DNA of 64,000 nt from Engraulis encrasicolus (Eukaryota > Chordata > Actinopteri > Clupeiformes > Engraulidae), in contig NC_085880.1 of assembly GCF_034702125.1 (NCBI RefSeq), forward strand, positions 46,364,722 through 46,428,721, written 5' to 3'. How positions within the stretch are numbered: position 1 is the first letter of the stretch; each line of letters opens with the position of its first letter. The notes below the pieces were generated by a model. That model saw nothing but the letters and a program-made list of their open reading frames with translations, did no database searches and was not told where the DNA came from. Positions 22,874 through 36,136 of this stretch are shown one piece after another. The position numbers were made by a program, and so were the translations under genes.

Positions 22874-23447
22874 CAGAGATGGCCAAAGTAAAAGTATAGA
22901 AGTAACTGCACTGAGTAACTGGTCTACAGTCACTCTACAGACCGATGTACCTGATTCTGCACTGGTTGGATCAAATTGTGGGGGAGGGGTTTCTTTATAG
23001 GTTTTGGGTCATTTCACGTGAAATCAGACACTTTGGGACCCGACTGACACAGATTTCAATCATATTTGCTGTGCTTGTAGCAAGGTAGCACCCCAGAAAT
23101 GCATTTGTGTGAATCTGACAGCAATATTAAGGGAGAAACAGACTAGCAAAGGTTTACATATGAGGGTAGGACACTATGCATTCAGTCTCGATTATATCAA
23201 GTTTGAAAGCTCTTTTCTTGCTCTACAAATTACCCACACAGCATGGAATACAACAACCTTCAGAATATGAATTATGATACATTGAAAAATTAAAAATTGA
23301 ATATCAAAAGATATATGTATTTTAAAATGGCCGGTTCCTTGTCTGTGACTCATATGGTACGATGGAATAACTGCTGCTATGCAATATCATGTGCTAGTGT
23401 TGTGCTTACACCATGAATTCACTTTTACTTTTACTTTGGACACCATT
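22874..23447. mobile_element. Non-autonomous element with AAAGTAAAAGTA ends
   Basis: ggccaaagtaaaagta at 22878 and its inverse tacttttactttggac ending near 23442 bracket about 570 bases without coding capacity. The ends resemble the widespread fish 'aagtaaaagt' hAT-type family. The target duplication is unclear. Confidence 0.45.
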
Positions 23448-23870
23448 ACGTATTACTTTTGTACAGGCTCTTGGCTCCAGGAGCACTAACCTATTTGTGC
23501 AGAGTGTATGTTATGTCCTTACAGCCACCAACATAGTAATGGCCTCGTCTTGTTTGCTTAAATCTCTCAGTAATGTAATCGTAATGTTGTTTTGATGTAG
23601 GTGAGGGTTTTTTTTTACGAAAGAGTGAAGGGGTCGACGGGCCCAGCTGCACAAAGAGGCTTCGAGGCTACAAGGCTATGTGGCTACAGAGACTTGATGT
23701 TTGCAGACTCTCCGCTTTGCTATTCCTGCTGTGTACAATAATTAAGAGAAGAGCAGAATCCCTCTGACACACCTGGGCAGGTGAGAGCAGAGTGGAGCAA
23801 AGGTCTCATCAGATCTCTTCAGAGTGCTGGCTGAGGCAACATGCTGGCAATCAGAACCCATTAGCCCAGA

Positions 23871-23978
23871 CAGACAGGGCTGAGCTGAGATAGCAGAGAG
23901 TGTCACGCTGGAATCTGGTCCTCAAAGCTGAGATGAGCTGGCAGAGAGTGTCACGCTGGAATCTGGTCCTCATTTGTG
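23871..23978. repeat. Two-copy tandem of ~55 bp
   Basis: gagagtgtcacgctggaatctggtcctca occurs twice in a row, with flanking 'gctgagat'. Confidence 0.8.
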
Positions 23979-24237
23979 ACTTGAGCACTTGATGTGAGAT
24001 CTGGGGTGTTGGGCACACACACACCGGGCCAAGCCTTGTCTGGCCTCCCCTCTCAACACACACTCACACACAAGCCCTGTCTGCCCGCCCGCCCGCCTGC
24101 CCTCGCCACTCACAAACACAACACCCACACCCACACCCACATACACATTCACATAATCACAAATAAAAATATATGTAGGCTACATACGCACACATATATT
24201 ATGCAACACACCCAAACACATGCACACACACCCCCCT

Positions 24238-24616
24238 CATGTCTGCATGTCTGCCAGGTCGCCCTCATGTCTGCATGTCTGCCAGGTCGCCCTCATGTCT
24301 GCATGTCTGCATGTCTGCCAGGTCACCTCATGTCTGCATGTCTGCCAGGTCGCCCTCATGTCTGCATGCCTGCATGTCTGCCAGGTCGCCCTCATGTCTG
24401 CATGTCTGCATGTCTGCCAGGTCGCCCTCATGTCTGCATGTCTGCATGCCTGCATGTCTGCCAGGTCGCCCTCATGTCTGCATGTCTGCATGTCTGCATG
24501 TCTGCATGCCTGCATGTCTGCCAGGTCGCCATCATGCCTGCATGTCTGCATGTCTGCATGTCTGCCAGGTCGCCCTCATGTCTGCATGTCTGCATCTCTG
24601 TATGTCTGCCAGGTCG
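24238..24616. repeat. Minisatellite: catgtctg / ccaggtcgccct
   Basis: Variable-number catgtctg octamers are punctuated by ccaggtcgccct; the compound unit is about 28-60 bp over 380 bp. The long open frames across it are composition artefacts. Confidence 0.95.
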
Positions 24617-24619
24617 GGT

Positions 24620-24827
24620 TAACATTAAGAAACAGAGAAGGAAACAGAGAGAAACACAGAGAGAGAAACAGGGAGAGAGAGACACAGAGAATGATACAGA
24701 TGGAGAGAGAAACAGAGAGATAGAAACAGAGAGAGAAACGCAGATAGAAAAAGAGAAAGAGAGACCGAGAGAGAGGGAAACACATAGAGAAAAACAGAGA
24801 GAGGTGCAGATGGAGAAAGAAACAGAG

Positions 24828-24902
<75 letters not shown>

Positions 24903-25290
24903 GTGCGGTGCAGATAGAGCACATCACATTTATAGTCTGCAGCAGCAGTGAAGCTAGAGGTGAAGTGTAGGAGGACAGATTGAGAGAGGGATGGAGAGAT
25001 AGAGAGAGGGAGGGAGAAATAGAAAGAAAGAGGGAGAACTAGAGAGGGGCTAGAGAGATGGAGGGAGAACTAGAGAGGGGGGTAGAGAGATGGAGGGAGA
25101 ACTAGAGAGAGGGGGGTAGAGAGAAGGAGGGAGAGGTAGCGAGGGGAAGGGAGAGATAAAGAGACGGAGTGAGAGATAGAGAGTGGGAGAGATAGAGAGA
25201 AGGGGGGAGAACTAGAGAGAGGGAGAGAGAGATATGGGGAGAAAGAGGGAGAGATAGAGAGAAGAGGGGAGAACTAGAGAGCAAAGGACA
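24620..25290. repeat. GA-rich purine tract with (GA)n core
   Basis: Degenerate gagagaaacaga repeats lead into a pure (GA)n run of about 32 units at 24834-24898. Degenerate gagagggaggg repeats then extend to about 25290. The whole + strand is nearly purine-only. Confidence 0.9.
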
Positions 25291-26050
25291 GAAAGATAAC
25301 ACATTCCTCTGAGGCCAGAGAGGCCTCATCAGGAAATATTTGAGTCTGTCAGTGTTGTGTGATTGTAAGATATGTTGGGAAATTTCAAGTTCAAATAAAT
25401 ACACATTTTGTTTCAACCCAACCAGCTCTAACAAACAACAAAACAAAACCAACCAGACCAGAATGAAAGTCCACAGCAACACTTCTTGATGAGGCCAATT
25501 CAAACACTCAGTGGGAAAATGGGGATTCTCTTTAAGCTGTCCTTCTCTGACTTCATCAGAAGAATTTACTGCATATTTTCAATCCTTAATAAGGCTTATT
25601 GTAATTCCTCTGTTGTGTCATTTTTTATATTATACAGTTTTCTTCTGATGGCTAACGCTGAATTGTTGGTAACTTTTGTTTGATTTTGTGGAACTCTTCA
25701 CATAATTACATCAACGTCTCACTTTTACAATGATCCACCTTCACTTTTACAATGATCGATGCTCATTTTTGGTAACTTTTTGCCGAACTCTTCACACAAA
25801 TACAACAACCTCACACCAAATCAGCAAAACTGTGTCAATATATTGGAAAACCCAAGACAGTTTGCTAAACTATTCACACAGCTGTAAAAAGAAATGTTTT
25901 TGTACCAAATCGTCATTGCATCTATCAAATTACTAACACACATTGCAGCAACTAGACACACGGCAGAATGAATGGAAAACACACTTTGCCTCTTGGTTTC
26001 TCTACAAAGCATGTCATTTGGGGAGGGTTAGGAGTCTAGAGCCAGATTCC
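25291..26050. other. AT-rich stretch with half of a foldback repeat
   Basis: gtaactttttgccgaactcttcacac at about 25770-25797 is the imperfect reverse complement of gtgtgaagagttcggcac...gttac at about 26659-26697. The two could be ends of a decayed element enclosing the smaller MITE at 26065. No gene is seen. Confidence 0.4.
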
Positions 26051-26064
26051 CAGGGGATAAATAC

Positions 26065-26288
26065 TAGAGATGTACAGGATCCAAGATCCGGTTCCGGATC
26101 CAGCAGGATAATAGGGTTTTACACAGGATCCAGGATCCAGGATCCGGTAGCCGAGGCTTTTCAGTCAAAATAGTTTGAGCCAACGTGATGAAAAGGGCCC
26201 ACGTGTGTGAGTAGGCTATGTGTTTCAACCCTTTTGTAGGATCCGGTATCTGGCAGGATCCTAAAAATCAGGATCCGGTGCATCTCTA
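26065..26288. mobile_element. hAT-type MITE with perfect 8-bp target duplication
   Basis: A 224-bp element starting TAGAGATG and ending CATCTCTA is flanked by ATAAATAC at 26057-26064 and 26289-26296. The ends carry several GGATCC-rich repeats (ggatccaggatccagg). The 8-bp duplication and short ends fit hAT. Confidence 0.85.
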
Positions 26289-26296
26289 ATAAATAC

Positions 26297-26490
26297 TATA
26301 TTACCTGAGGACCACTGGTAATTCAGAATAATGTGGAGTTTGTCAGAGTTCTTAGTCCCGTGTGAATGTCCGTAATTTGTGAAGTAATAATTCAGCTGCA
26401 TATTATATCCACAAAGTAACACAGAGGTGGTGGGGTGTAATTGTGAATTGCCGGTGGTCCACAGGTAATATTTATCCCGTGCAAATCAGG
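26297..26490. repeat. Foldback sequence around the MITE insertion site
   Basis: ataaatactatattacctgaggaccactgg (26289-26330) is the imperfect inverse of ccggtggtccacaggtaatatttatcc (26450-26480). The MITE therefore landed in the arm of an older inverted-repeat element. Confidence 0.55.
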
Positions 26491-26910
26491 CTAATGAGAG
26501 TGTTCATCATTTGGATATTGTTTGTAGAGCAGGGAGTGTTGTACAGATGGATTGTTTTGGTACAGTTTGAAAAGTCTGTGTTACAAAATTGCTGACTTTT
26601 GTGCTATTAGTTTGACTGCCCTGGTTTGATTATTTGTTATATGTTATATACTGTATAGATCTGTGTGAAGAGTTCGGCACAAACTGCCAAAGTTACAAAA
26701 AAGGTTTTAGCGAACAAAAAAAAGAACAAAAACATATTACTGATTTCCTTATTCTCCAAGAGTTGAGTTCTGGTCGGCATGGTGGCACATACATGTTTTA
26801 AGCCAACTAATCACTAGATTCATTAGACCTTCATTCATTTCCTCTGTCTACTCCTCCTACACCACCAACCACCTCCGCTCTTTACTACATCACTACCACA
26901 CCACTTCCTC

Positions 26911-27270
26911 TACTCCTCTATCACCACCACCCACCTCCTCTACTCCTCTATCACCACCACCCACCTCCTCTACTCCTCTATCACCACCACCCACCTCCTC
27001 TACTCCTCTATCACCACCACCCACCTCCTCTACTCCTCTATCACCACCACCCACCTCCTCTACTCCTCTATCACCACCACCCACCTCCTCTACTCCTCTA
27101 TCACCACCACCCACCTCCTCTACTCCTCTATCACCACCACCCACCTCCTCTACTCCTCTATCACCACCACCCACCTCCTCTACTCCTCTATCACCACCAC
27201 CCACCTCCTCTACTCCTCTATCACCACCACCCACCTCCTCTACTCCTCTATCACCACCATCCACCTCCTC
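26911..27270. repeat. 30-bp minisatellite, 12 copies, 11 identical
   Basis: The unit tactcctctatcaccaccac + ccacctcctc repeats exactly eleven times from 26911 to 27240, with a twelfth copy differing by one base. The period is a multiple of three, so the minus strand shows a spurious VEEVGGGDRG-type repeat peptide. Confidence 0.97.
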
Positions 27271-27890
27271 TACTCCCCTAACACCATCATCCACCTCCAC
27301 CTCCTACACCATCATCCACCTCCTCTACTCCTCCTACACCACCACCACCTCCACCTCCTCTACTCCTCCTCCACCACCATTCACCTCCTCTACTCCTCCT
27401 CCACCACCATCCATCTCCTCCAACACGATCTCCACCGCCTCTACTACTACTACAGTGTCATCCACTACGACCTCCTCTACTCCACTAACACCACCATCCA
27501 CCTCCCCTACACCTCCCCTACACCTCTTACAGTGTCATCCACCACCACCACCTCTATACCATTCACCTCCTCTACTCCTCCTCCACCACCATCCACCTCC
27601 CCTACACCACTAACACCACCATCCACCTCCTCTACTACTACTACAGTGTCATCCACCACCACCACCTCTATACTATCCAAGTCCTCTACTCCTCTTAGAC
27701 CACCTCCACCTCCTCTACTCCTCCTACACCACCATTCACCTCCTCTCTCTACTCCTCTAAAAGCACCTTCACCTCCTCTTCTCCTTTAACACCACCTCCA
27801 TCTCCTCTACTCCTCATACACCACTATCCACCTCCAGTTTCTCCACTCCTACAGTGCCACCATCCACCACCTCCTCTCTCTACTCCTCTT
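27271..27890. repeat. Degenerate continuation of the 30-bp minisatellite
   Basis: Diverged 'ccacctcctctactcctcc' units and 'ctacagtgtcatccaccacc' variants. The contrast with the perfect block just upstream suggests recent expansion at one edge only. Confidence 0.85.
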
Positions 27891-27910
27891 TTTTAATTCA
27901 ACTCTCACCC

Positions 27911-27913
<3 letters not shown>

Positions 27914-27980
<67 letters not shown>
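27914..27980. repeat. (CT)n microsatellite
   Basis: About 33 CT units. Confidence 0.97.
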
Positions 27981-27984
<4 letters not shown>

Positions 27985-28132
27985 CCTCTCTTCCAAACTG
28001 CCCATGTCTATGAATAAATGCCCCTCTTATTTCATCTGGACCCCCTACTGTGCTGTTGAACAGCTCATCCACCCACAGCACTTACGGTATCACACCCCTA
28101 ACCACACGCTGAACAGCCACAGCACTTACCAC

Positions 28133-28248
<116 letters not shown>

Positions 28249-28525
28249 AAATTACGCGGTGGCCAGCCACACTACTTTCCACACCGCTAACCACACGGTG
28301 GTCACAGCTTGTCTGAGGAGGGCACATTGGTTTCCACGGGTGACAGAGTTGCCTCTCTCTCTCTGTCATCCCACACACACACACACACACACCCTCACCC
28401 CCGCTTGTCGCCAGGACGTGACGGCAAAACCGTTCACAGCCAGCCAACACCAATTACGCAGGTGGGCGGCGTTCTCGCTCTCGTCATGTGTGCAAGTCAT
28501 GAATGTTTTTTTTCCCTCTCTGTAG

Positions 28526-28546
28526 CAGCAGCAGCAGCAGCAGCAG
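28526..28546. repeat. (GCA)n short trinucleotide tract
   Basis: About seven gca units; no coding context is supported. Confidence 0.85.
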
Positions 28547-28615
28547 TGGCACCCAATCGACACACACGCTTTCACACAGGGCTGGACTGGGACGATAAAA
28601 TAAATCGGGCATTTT

Positions 28616-28987
28616 TGCCTAAAAGGGACACCGTGTGAGATTTTTAGTTGTTTATTTCCAGAATTCATGCTGCCCATTCACTAATGTTACCTTTTTCATG
28701 AATACTTACCACCAGCATCATATTCTAAGTATTCATTATGACTGGAAAAATTGCACTCTTCATACATGAAAAGGGGGATCTTCTCCTTGGTCCGCAATTT
28801 TGAATTTCCAAAAATAACAATTTTTAGCGGCAAAAATGACTGTACTTGGACCATACTAGGAAATATTTGTTTATTACTTAGTAAACTTTCATGTAAAGAT
28901 CAAATTTGGCAATAGGCAGCCCAGTTTCAATAATCAGCATAGTTGCAGTACCTTTTTTGACCATTTCCAGCACAGTGTCCATTTAAA
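28616..28987. mobile_element. MITE, AAAGGTGCACTGTG family, copy 2 (diverged)
   Basis: The ends are aaaagggacaccgtgtgag and cacagtgtccatttaa. The interior shares ccagaattcatgctgcccattcac, ttaccttttt and tccgcaattttgaatttc with 21339-21863. It is less well preserved than copy 1. Confidence 0.65.
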
Positions 28988-29166
28988 CTGTTACCTCACA
29001 CACATACAACCCGTTATCCTGGACGACTGTGTTGCCTCCTCTATACTGTGGGCTAGGTACTAAAACAAAACAAAGAGACATACATGGGGGCGGGGGGTGC
29101 ACTTCAGAGTCGGGTTTTGTCTTCTGAATTTCTGCTCTGGAACTGGCTGCATCAAAGGGGGCCTGC

Positions 29167-29207
29167 ACACACACACACATGCACGCACGCATGCACACAC
29201 ACACACA

Positions 29208-29303
<96 letters not shown>
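29167..29303. repeat. (AC)n microsatellite
   Basis: An imperfect head (atgcacgcacgcatgc) is followed by about 55 AC units. Confidence 0.97.
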
Positions 29304-29304
<1 letters not shown>

Positions 29305-29468
29305 CGGGGAAAACAGGTCTCCCTGTCACACTGGCTCCTATCTTTACATCTTCAAGCCCCTAATAAGTAGTTGTTTTGTGGATGTTTTGTGTAGGGTGCG
29401 CAGATCCAAAGTCACTTGCTGCAGGTGCCAGACAAGTCAGACGGTTCAAGAAGGTAAGTCTGCTTAGC

Positions 29469-29497
29469 CTGACGAAGATCCAGGGTGATCGAAACGT
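29469..29497 (+). ncRNA. Solo hammerhead-ribozyme-like core (Penelope-like remnant)
   Basis: CTGACGA, then a GATC...GATC stem II with a CAGGGT loop, then GAAAC. This is the CUGANGA/GAAA core again, with sequence unlike the one at 7791. Flanking 'ttcaagaaggtaag' (29446) and 'ccttccttcttgaacagg' (29553) are inverted to one another and could form an outer stem. No GIY-YIG or reverse transcriptase frame is nearby, so this may be a solo terminal repeat. Confidence 0.5.
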
Positions 29498-29503
29498 TGC
29501 TGT

Positions 29504-30421
<918 letters not shown>

Positions 30422-30429
30422 ATGGAACT

Positions 30430-30890
30430 GCTCCATATGACTGCACCTTACCTGTTCTCCCATATCTTCACTATCAATAACTGCTTCCACTATGTGACTG
30501 CACCTCCAACTATGCTGCTATTTTGTATTTTACCATTATTATTATTGCTTTTATTATGCCTTCTATTCCTTCCCCTATATGTTAAATGTCCAATGTTAAA
30601 TGTTGTTGCTATTTAGGCCTATTATTACGCTATCACAGGTTCATCACTGGTCCATCATCGTCACTCACCAGTGTTAAATGCTCAGTTATTATTTATTACT
30701 TCATCACTTTACTGTTATTGGTCCATCAGTGTGACTTGTCCTGTCTTGCACTTTGATTTCAGTCTGTAAATGTCAGTCTGTAAATATCAGTCCTGTGTAT
30801 GTCTATGTACTTTCATGGTATAGAGAGAGAAACGTAATTTCAATTTCATTGTAAGACCTGTGCATATGAAGAAACTGAAAATAAAAAAAC
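30430..30890 (+). mobile_element. Possible LINE 3' tail
   Basis: The stretch ends 'acgtaatttcaatttcattg...gaaactgaaaataaaa', a layout typical of 3' untranslated tails of fish LINEs. It contains no reverse transcriptase frame. Assignment is by style only. Confidence 0.3.
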
Positions 30891-31860
30891 AGACTAATAC
30901 GGACAGCAAACCTGTTGCTCCAAGCAGAGTGATGATGAGTCATCCTAGCAGCAGATATGTAATAATGTGGTAAACACAATGTCAGCACAGCAGTCCAGGC
31001 CTGACTTCATTTCTGTGGTAGACAGGAGATAATACTGATGAAAAAGCTGATGCCTGTGTGTTGTGCCATGATGCGTAAGGAAGTTGAACTGAGGTGGGCA
31101 GGTTGATTTCAGGTTGATTTCAGGTTGCCATAGCGATAGTGCTGATAACGGTAAAGCCAGCTGAGACAGAAGAGGTGAGACGATCGTTACTCAGAAAAAC
31201 AGCATGCACTTAACCCTGGATATGCCTGACTTATTTATGTAGCAAACAAGTAAACATTGGGTTTATCCATAGCAACGTAATCGTTTTTGGTTCAGGGGTC
31301 CTAGCAGGTCATGATGCTAGTAGCTTCAATTCCTGTTAGCACTCTGGGGATATATTTACATTCATGAGAGTACGCCTGAAGAAGGTTTTTTTTTTACCCA
31401 AAACATTCCGTACAAATTTTTTAAAAAGTTGTAGCGTAAAAAACATCCTGGTTGAAGCTGACTTTTACACTCTTATCTTGTCAGTTTGTTGTCTTGCTCC
31501 CGGGTCAGACGACGTTTTGTTGGATACGTCTCCGTCGATATTCACATTGCTCACGGGATGCCAGGGGGGTGCAGGAGAGCACTCGTCCAGGGATCGAAGC
31601 AACAGACATTCATTCCAAAATACAGTGGGCCTTTTTCAAGAAACGCCAGACACAAGACACCATCAAACTCTGAACATTTCATTGCAGGGCCGCTAACAGC
31701 TTTGGCCGTGACCAGAATAAGCTGATCTGGAAGCCCCCAGCCTCCACCACTCCAATGCATACAATATAACGAGGACCCAATTGCTGGCCCCCTCTCTCAC
31801 TGGGCGTGAGGCAACTAACCCCGTCGGTTTCCCTGTTTCAATGCATTTGAAGCCAGTTTA
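30891..31860. other. No gene; older repeat fragment near 31690-31845
   Basis: 31690-31845 (ggccgctaacagctttggcc...gaggacccaattgctggccccctctct...caactaacccc) resembles 44980-45120, a second copy of a 'gggccc..caactgacccc' repeat. 31371-31412 (cctgaagaagg...acccaaaacattcc) may be a decayed hammerhead-like remnant. Confidence 0.35.
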
Positions 31861-32185
31861 AAGCGGCGTACACACACATTGCTAGCTTGTCGCTTGCTCG
31901 CCTACTCGCCACTCTTTCATGAAACGTTCGCTGAAAGTTCCCGCGGCTTTAACTGCCAATGTACAGACGAGAAGTGCCGAACTCTGCATTCCAATTGGTT
32001 ACTCGCTTGTCGCTTATTCGCCTTGCTGGAAGTTAAAATATTTTCAACTTGGGATCCGCCCACATCGCATCGATTGTACAGTACTCGATTACTCACCTGC
32101 TCGTCTCGCTGGAACACATTGACATTCTATTGAGTTCATTATTCGCTAAGCGAGTAACTAGCGGCGACGTGTGTGTACGGCCCTT
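31861..32185. mobile_element. MITE with AAGSGSCGTACACAC ends
   Basis: aagcggcgtacacacac at the left and gtgtgtgtacggccctt at the right are inverted copies, flanked by TTA/TTAA. About 325 bp with several 'ctcgctt/ctcgcc' internal repeats and no coding capacity. TTAA-like flanks are compatible with PIF/Harbinger or piggyBac targets; the superfamily is not resolved. Confidence 0.65.
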
Positions 32186-33741
32186 AAGTGTCATCCGGTG
32201 GCAGATACATGTACAGATAGACACCACTCTTTTCTGCCTGAAAGAGCTGTATAGACCTGCTTTGCTTCAAAATGGAACTTGTCTGACACCATTTTTTTTA
32301 AATAACAAACTGAATTGCATCGTGCATCCAAATAGCCCAAAACCTTCATTACAGTAAAGTTAAACCTAAAAAAATGTTGAACATTCAATTCACATTAAAT
32401 GATACATTTTTGTCAGTTAATGAGTGTATGTAGGCTATATCCATTTACGGAAAACTCAATTACTGTCTTGAAATTGTGGCAGTGTCTCTAGTCTCTGAAT
32501 CTCTTGTCTTAAGGCATCAATCTAATGATGTACAAATTAAAGACTTTTTAAATCAAAAAGTAAATACTTGGTTAATTGTTTGACCTTTGGGGCTTTCACA
32601 AAGTTATTTACCAGCAATCTCTATGTTTCTAACGTGTTGGAAACATACTTCAGTGTAGATTAACAGAGGTTGTGTGCAGAACATCACAACATGCCAAGAT
32701 CACAACTCACTTTTCACATATCAACATTAGTAGTAAGTGAACAGCTTTGAATGTCAAACAGACACGCATTGAGTGCAACAACATTGTTGTATCTTCTGCA
32801 CTGCATGAATAAAATAAAACCGGCAGCCTCTTACTGCTGATGGACCAGACAATGGGCCTATTCACTCTATTCACACTAAAAAGACTCAACTACATCATAA
32901 CAACATTACTAAGGCCATGCTGAGAGTCTTAACTCTTGAGTCTGATGCTGTGCATACTCTGCATTGACACAGGTGCCTGGAGTAACATAGATGCTGGCAC
33001 AGACTCAGGCTCTTGAAATGTAAGTTTCTCATTAAAATATGGCATGTTCAAGTTCAAGTTTCAATTTTATTGTTTACTTTCTCTCACTATCGACCCTCTG
33101 AACAGTGTGGACAAGACCTCAGTAAAACCACACAACACAGTCCCATATACTGTATATATCATTAAGTTGGGATGAGTCTGTTGCGCACACACATACTCAC
33201 TCAACAGACACACACCTACACATACACATTCACACATATATTCACACTCCACCTCCACTCACAGAAGTAAGATTGTCATGTATGGTAGAAATATCTACAT
33301 GTCTGGCCCTGACATGCCTTCAATGCCAGTAATTACACCAATCTCCAACAGAGAGGCTTCAAAATAGGTCAAACGGGTTTATCCTTTCCAATCTGCAGAC
33401 TTTCATTTCACTGTAAAAGGAAAAGCTCAATTGAGAGTCAAGAAGTGGTTCTGAGAAGTAGTTGGACATTTCGAGGAAAGTATTCAGGGGTAATTAGAGA
33501 CAGACGAGGCAGGGGAAGAGGGGATGCTGAAGTATGCGTATGAGTAAGCGAATTATGGAATAAACTTCCCCATCTTCATGAAGAACTGGAATCGGTTTTG
33601 GAGAGAGTGTGTGTGTGTGCGTGTGTATGCGTGTTCATGTTTGTGTGTGTGTGTGAGCGTGCTCACATTGACTGGCACCACTAGCAAACCAACCCATAGC
33701 AATGTCATGTCGCTCCACTCCATAAGTTAGACGGTTTCTTC

Positions 33742-33793
<52 letters not shown>
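33742..33793. repeat. (GT)n microsatellite
   Basis: About 25 GT units. Confidence 0.96.
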
Positions 33794-33794
<1 letters not shown>

Positions 33795-34799
33795 TAGAGT
33801 GTCTCCAGTAAGTTAATGGGGTTTCAGCTTGCCCCCAGTTGCACCTCCTCTCCTGGCAGGTTTTATGAAAGATGGAGCCAGGTAGCCAGGCAACCTAACC
33901 GCCCATCAAATATTCACATATAGGGAAAAATAACTTAATGGGCAAAGGTCGCGTTAAGGTTCATATGGATAATATTATGGCTTCTAGTCAGTATTTCCCG
34001 TTCTGTCAGCGTCGTTCCATCGGTCATTGAAAGTCGGATTGTTTTTTGTCTTTGTCAATGTTCCTCAAGTGCTTATTTCAAACCAAACAAAACTATAATG
34101 CAAATCCACCATTAAACAGTTAACAATTACAATCCATTAAAAGGACCGACGTCTCAACTAACCATACAGTTCAGCTATTAGGTCTGGAATAATTAAAACA
34201 CCACTTTGCATTTGTTGTGCGAGACAATACATTTCTGTGAATGAATTACATAAAATGAAGGCTTTTTTGGTTCGTTAGGCAGGAGAGCCATCTCAGAAGT
34301 TTCTCTTTTTCTTCCATTACAAAGAATAGCCCTGTCCTGTTGTATTTGCTGACTAAAAGACAACACATGAGGGAGATGCCACATGCACTTTCCCCAGGAG
34401 CTGCAACACAGTTAGTCCTTCCAGACACACACCGGAAACAAGACAGAAAATTCATCAGAAGGTCCTTCAGCTCAAATGGCCACAAACACATCACCCTCCT
34501 ATCTCCAGATTACCTAAATAGCTCTTAATACATTCAGGTGGCAAGAGCAGAAACAAACATTTGCCTGCAAAAGGTGTTGGCTGATTTCATTGATGCTGTT
34601 TGGACACAGCACTCGGCAGCGATACTGTAGCCTGTAATGGTGGCTGACAAGTGGCTGGGGACCAGGGACTGGACTGGGAGCAAAAACTGACCCGGGCATT
34701 TTTGGCGTAGACTGGACCCTAACACATCCACAGGCCATTTTCATAGTATCTTGACGATTTGAATTCACTGTCTATATATTGATGATGGACCATGCCCTG

Positions 34800-34940
34800 T
34801 GTCTTTTAGAATGTGTCTCTTAGAATGTGTTTTTTAGAATGTGTCTCTTAGAATGTGTCTCTTAGAATGTGTCTTTTAGAATGTGTAGTTTACCATGTGT
34901 CTTTTAGAATGTGTAGTTTACCATGTGTAGTTTACCATGT
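34800..34940. repeat. 16-bp minisatellite (tgtctcttagaatg variants)
   Basis: Alternating gtgtctcttagaat, gtgtcttttagaat and gtgtagtttaccat units; about nine copies. Confidence 0.85.
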
Positions 34941-36136
34941 GTCTTTGATGCTGTTGTGTTGACATCTGTACACAGCTCCATCCAGGCTCGGGCTGGGAAC
35001 AATTTTCGGCCCTGGCATTTTCCCCTTTACACCGCCCAGCTGCTCACAAACCAGGACGCTACTGATCCACAAATACAGCCTCATCTCAGGAACTTTTCCT
35101 AGCCTCACACATCTCTGTGTTGATTGCATCTCTCGTCTTCATTGGACGCTATAACAGATAGTCCAAGTCTTTTTGTTTCCGTTTGGGTGTTTCTTTTAAT
35201 AATTGCGTTTGCTCCGGAAAGTTTACAGAAGTAAGCCCATCTGCGAGGGCATGAGACATGGAGGACCCTTTTTGGAACACATGTCTCTCATGTGGAAAAC
35301 ATGATGGGCAGGATATGTACAGTGTATTTAACCCTTGTAAGGGTCTTTTTGACCCATATTACGTTTTTGCTTGAGACAAATGGTATGAATTCGGTCAGAG
35401 AAAGGGGATGGATTATTGTAAATGTGGATAATGAATTTTGTTGCTTGTTGTTGTTGACCAAAATAACAATTCACTGCACTATTCTTCATATTGTTTGCAT
35501 GTTTATTTGTTTGTTTATTTAGCAAATAATCTGTGAGAACTTTTTAATCCAGAGACTTTGGTGGTCATCAATAATTTCTAGAACATTTGACCTCCATCAG
35601 ATGCAATTCCAGACAAGCCCCTAACCCATCTGACACAGCTGTGAATGTTAAGGTGACAAATGCACCTCCAAACTCAGTGTTTTCTGTATTTCATTGTTTT
35701 TTTTTTATCCTGACACAGATTATATCCCACGAGGTACTGAGAGGTTATTATTTGAGGCTATTTAATGAGCTTTTTATACTGTAGGAATCAGTTTTCAAAA
35801 AGCATCGTTTTTCTTTTTTTTCAAAAGTACTGTACTGCTTTAGTTTAACTAGTCTACTAGTCTAATTTTAGAAAACACAATGACAGTCCTGATATATATA
35901 TAAACATTCTTTGAAGTGTTCTGCAATAGAGAAGCTAGAGTACCTGGCCTGGACTGGTCATCAGTCATATACAAACCCCAACTCCGGTGAAGTTGGGACG
36001 TTTGGTAAACGGAGAATAAAATCAAAATGCTATCATTTTCAAAACATTCAATACATTCCTTAGATGGAGAATAGTGAAAAGACAACATATCAAGTGTTAA
36101 AACCGAGAGAAAAAATATTGTTTTAGGGGACATATA

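Larger units (their letters stand above)
32190..35970. other. No gene recognised; simple repeats
   Basis: Mostly AT-rich sequence. It holds a GT tract (33742-33793), a 16-bp minisatellite near 34800-34940, and scattered 'caagttcaagtttcaattttattg' (33048-33071) that could be a SINE or LINE tail. No splice-supported open frame was found. Confidence 0.4.

Noticed and set aside
24238..24616. Possible CRISPR-like array because of regularly repeated motifs
   Set aside because: The spacers are themselves repeats, the setting is eukaryotic, and there are no cas genes; it is a minisatellite.
24237..24922. Several open frames of MSACLPGRPHVC and RHADMQT type
   Set aside because: They come from the catgtctg/ccaggtcgccct minisatellite and the adjoining GA tract.
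26893..27300. 135-codon VEEVGGGDRG repeat protein
   Set aside because: It is a translation of a 30-bp minisatellite; there are no flanking exons or start context.
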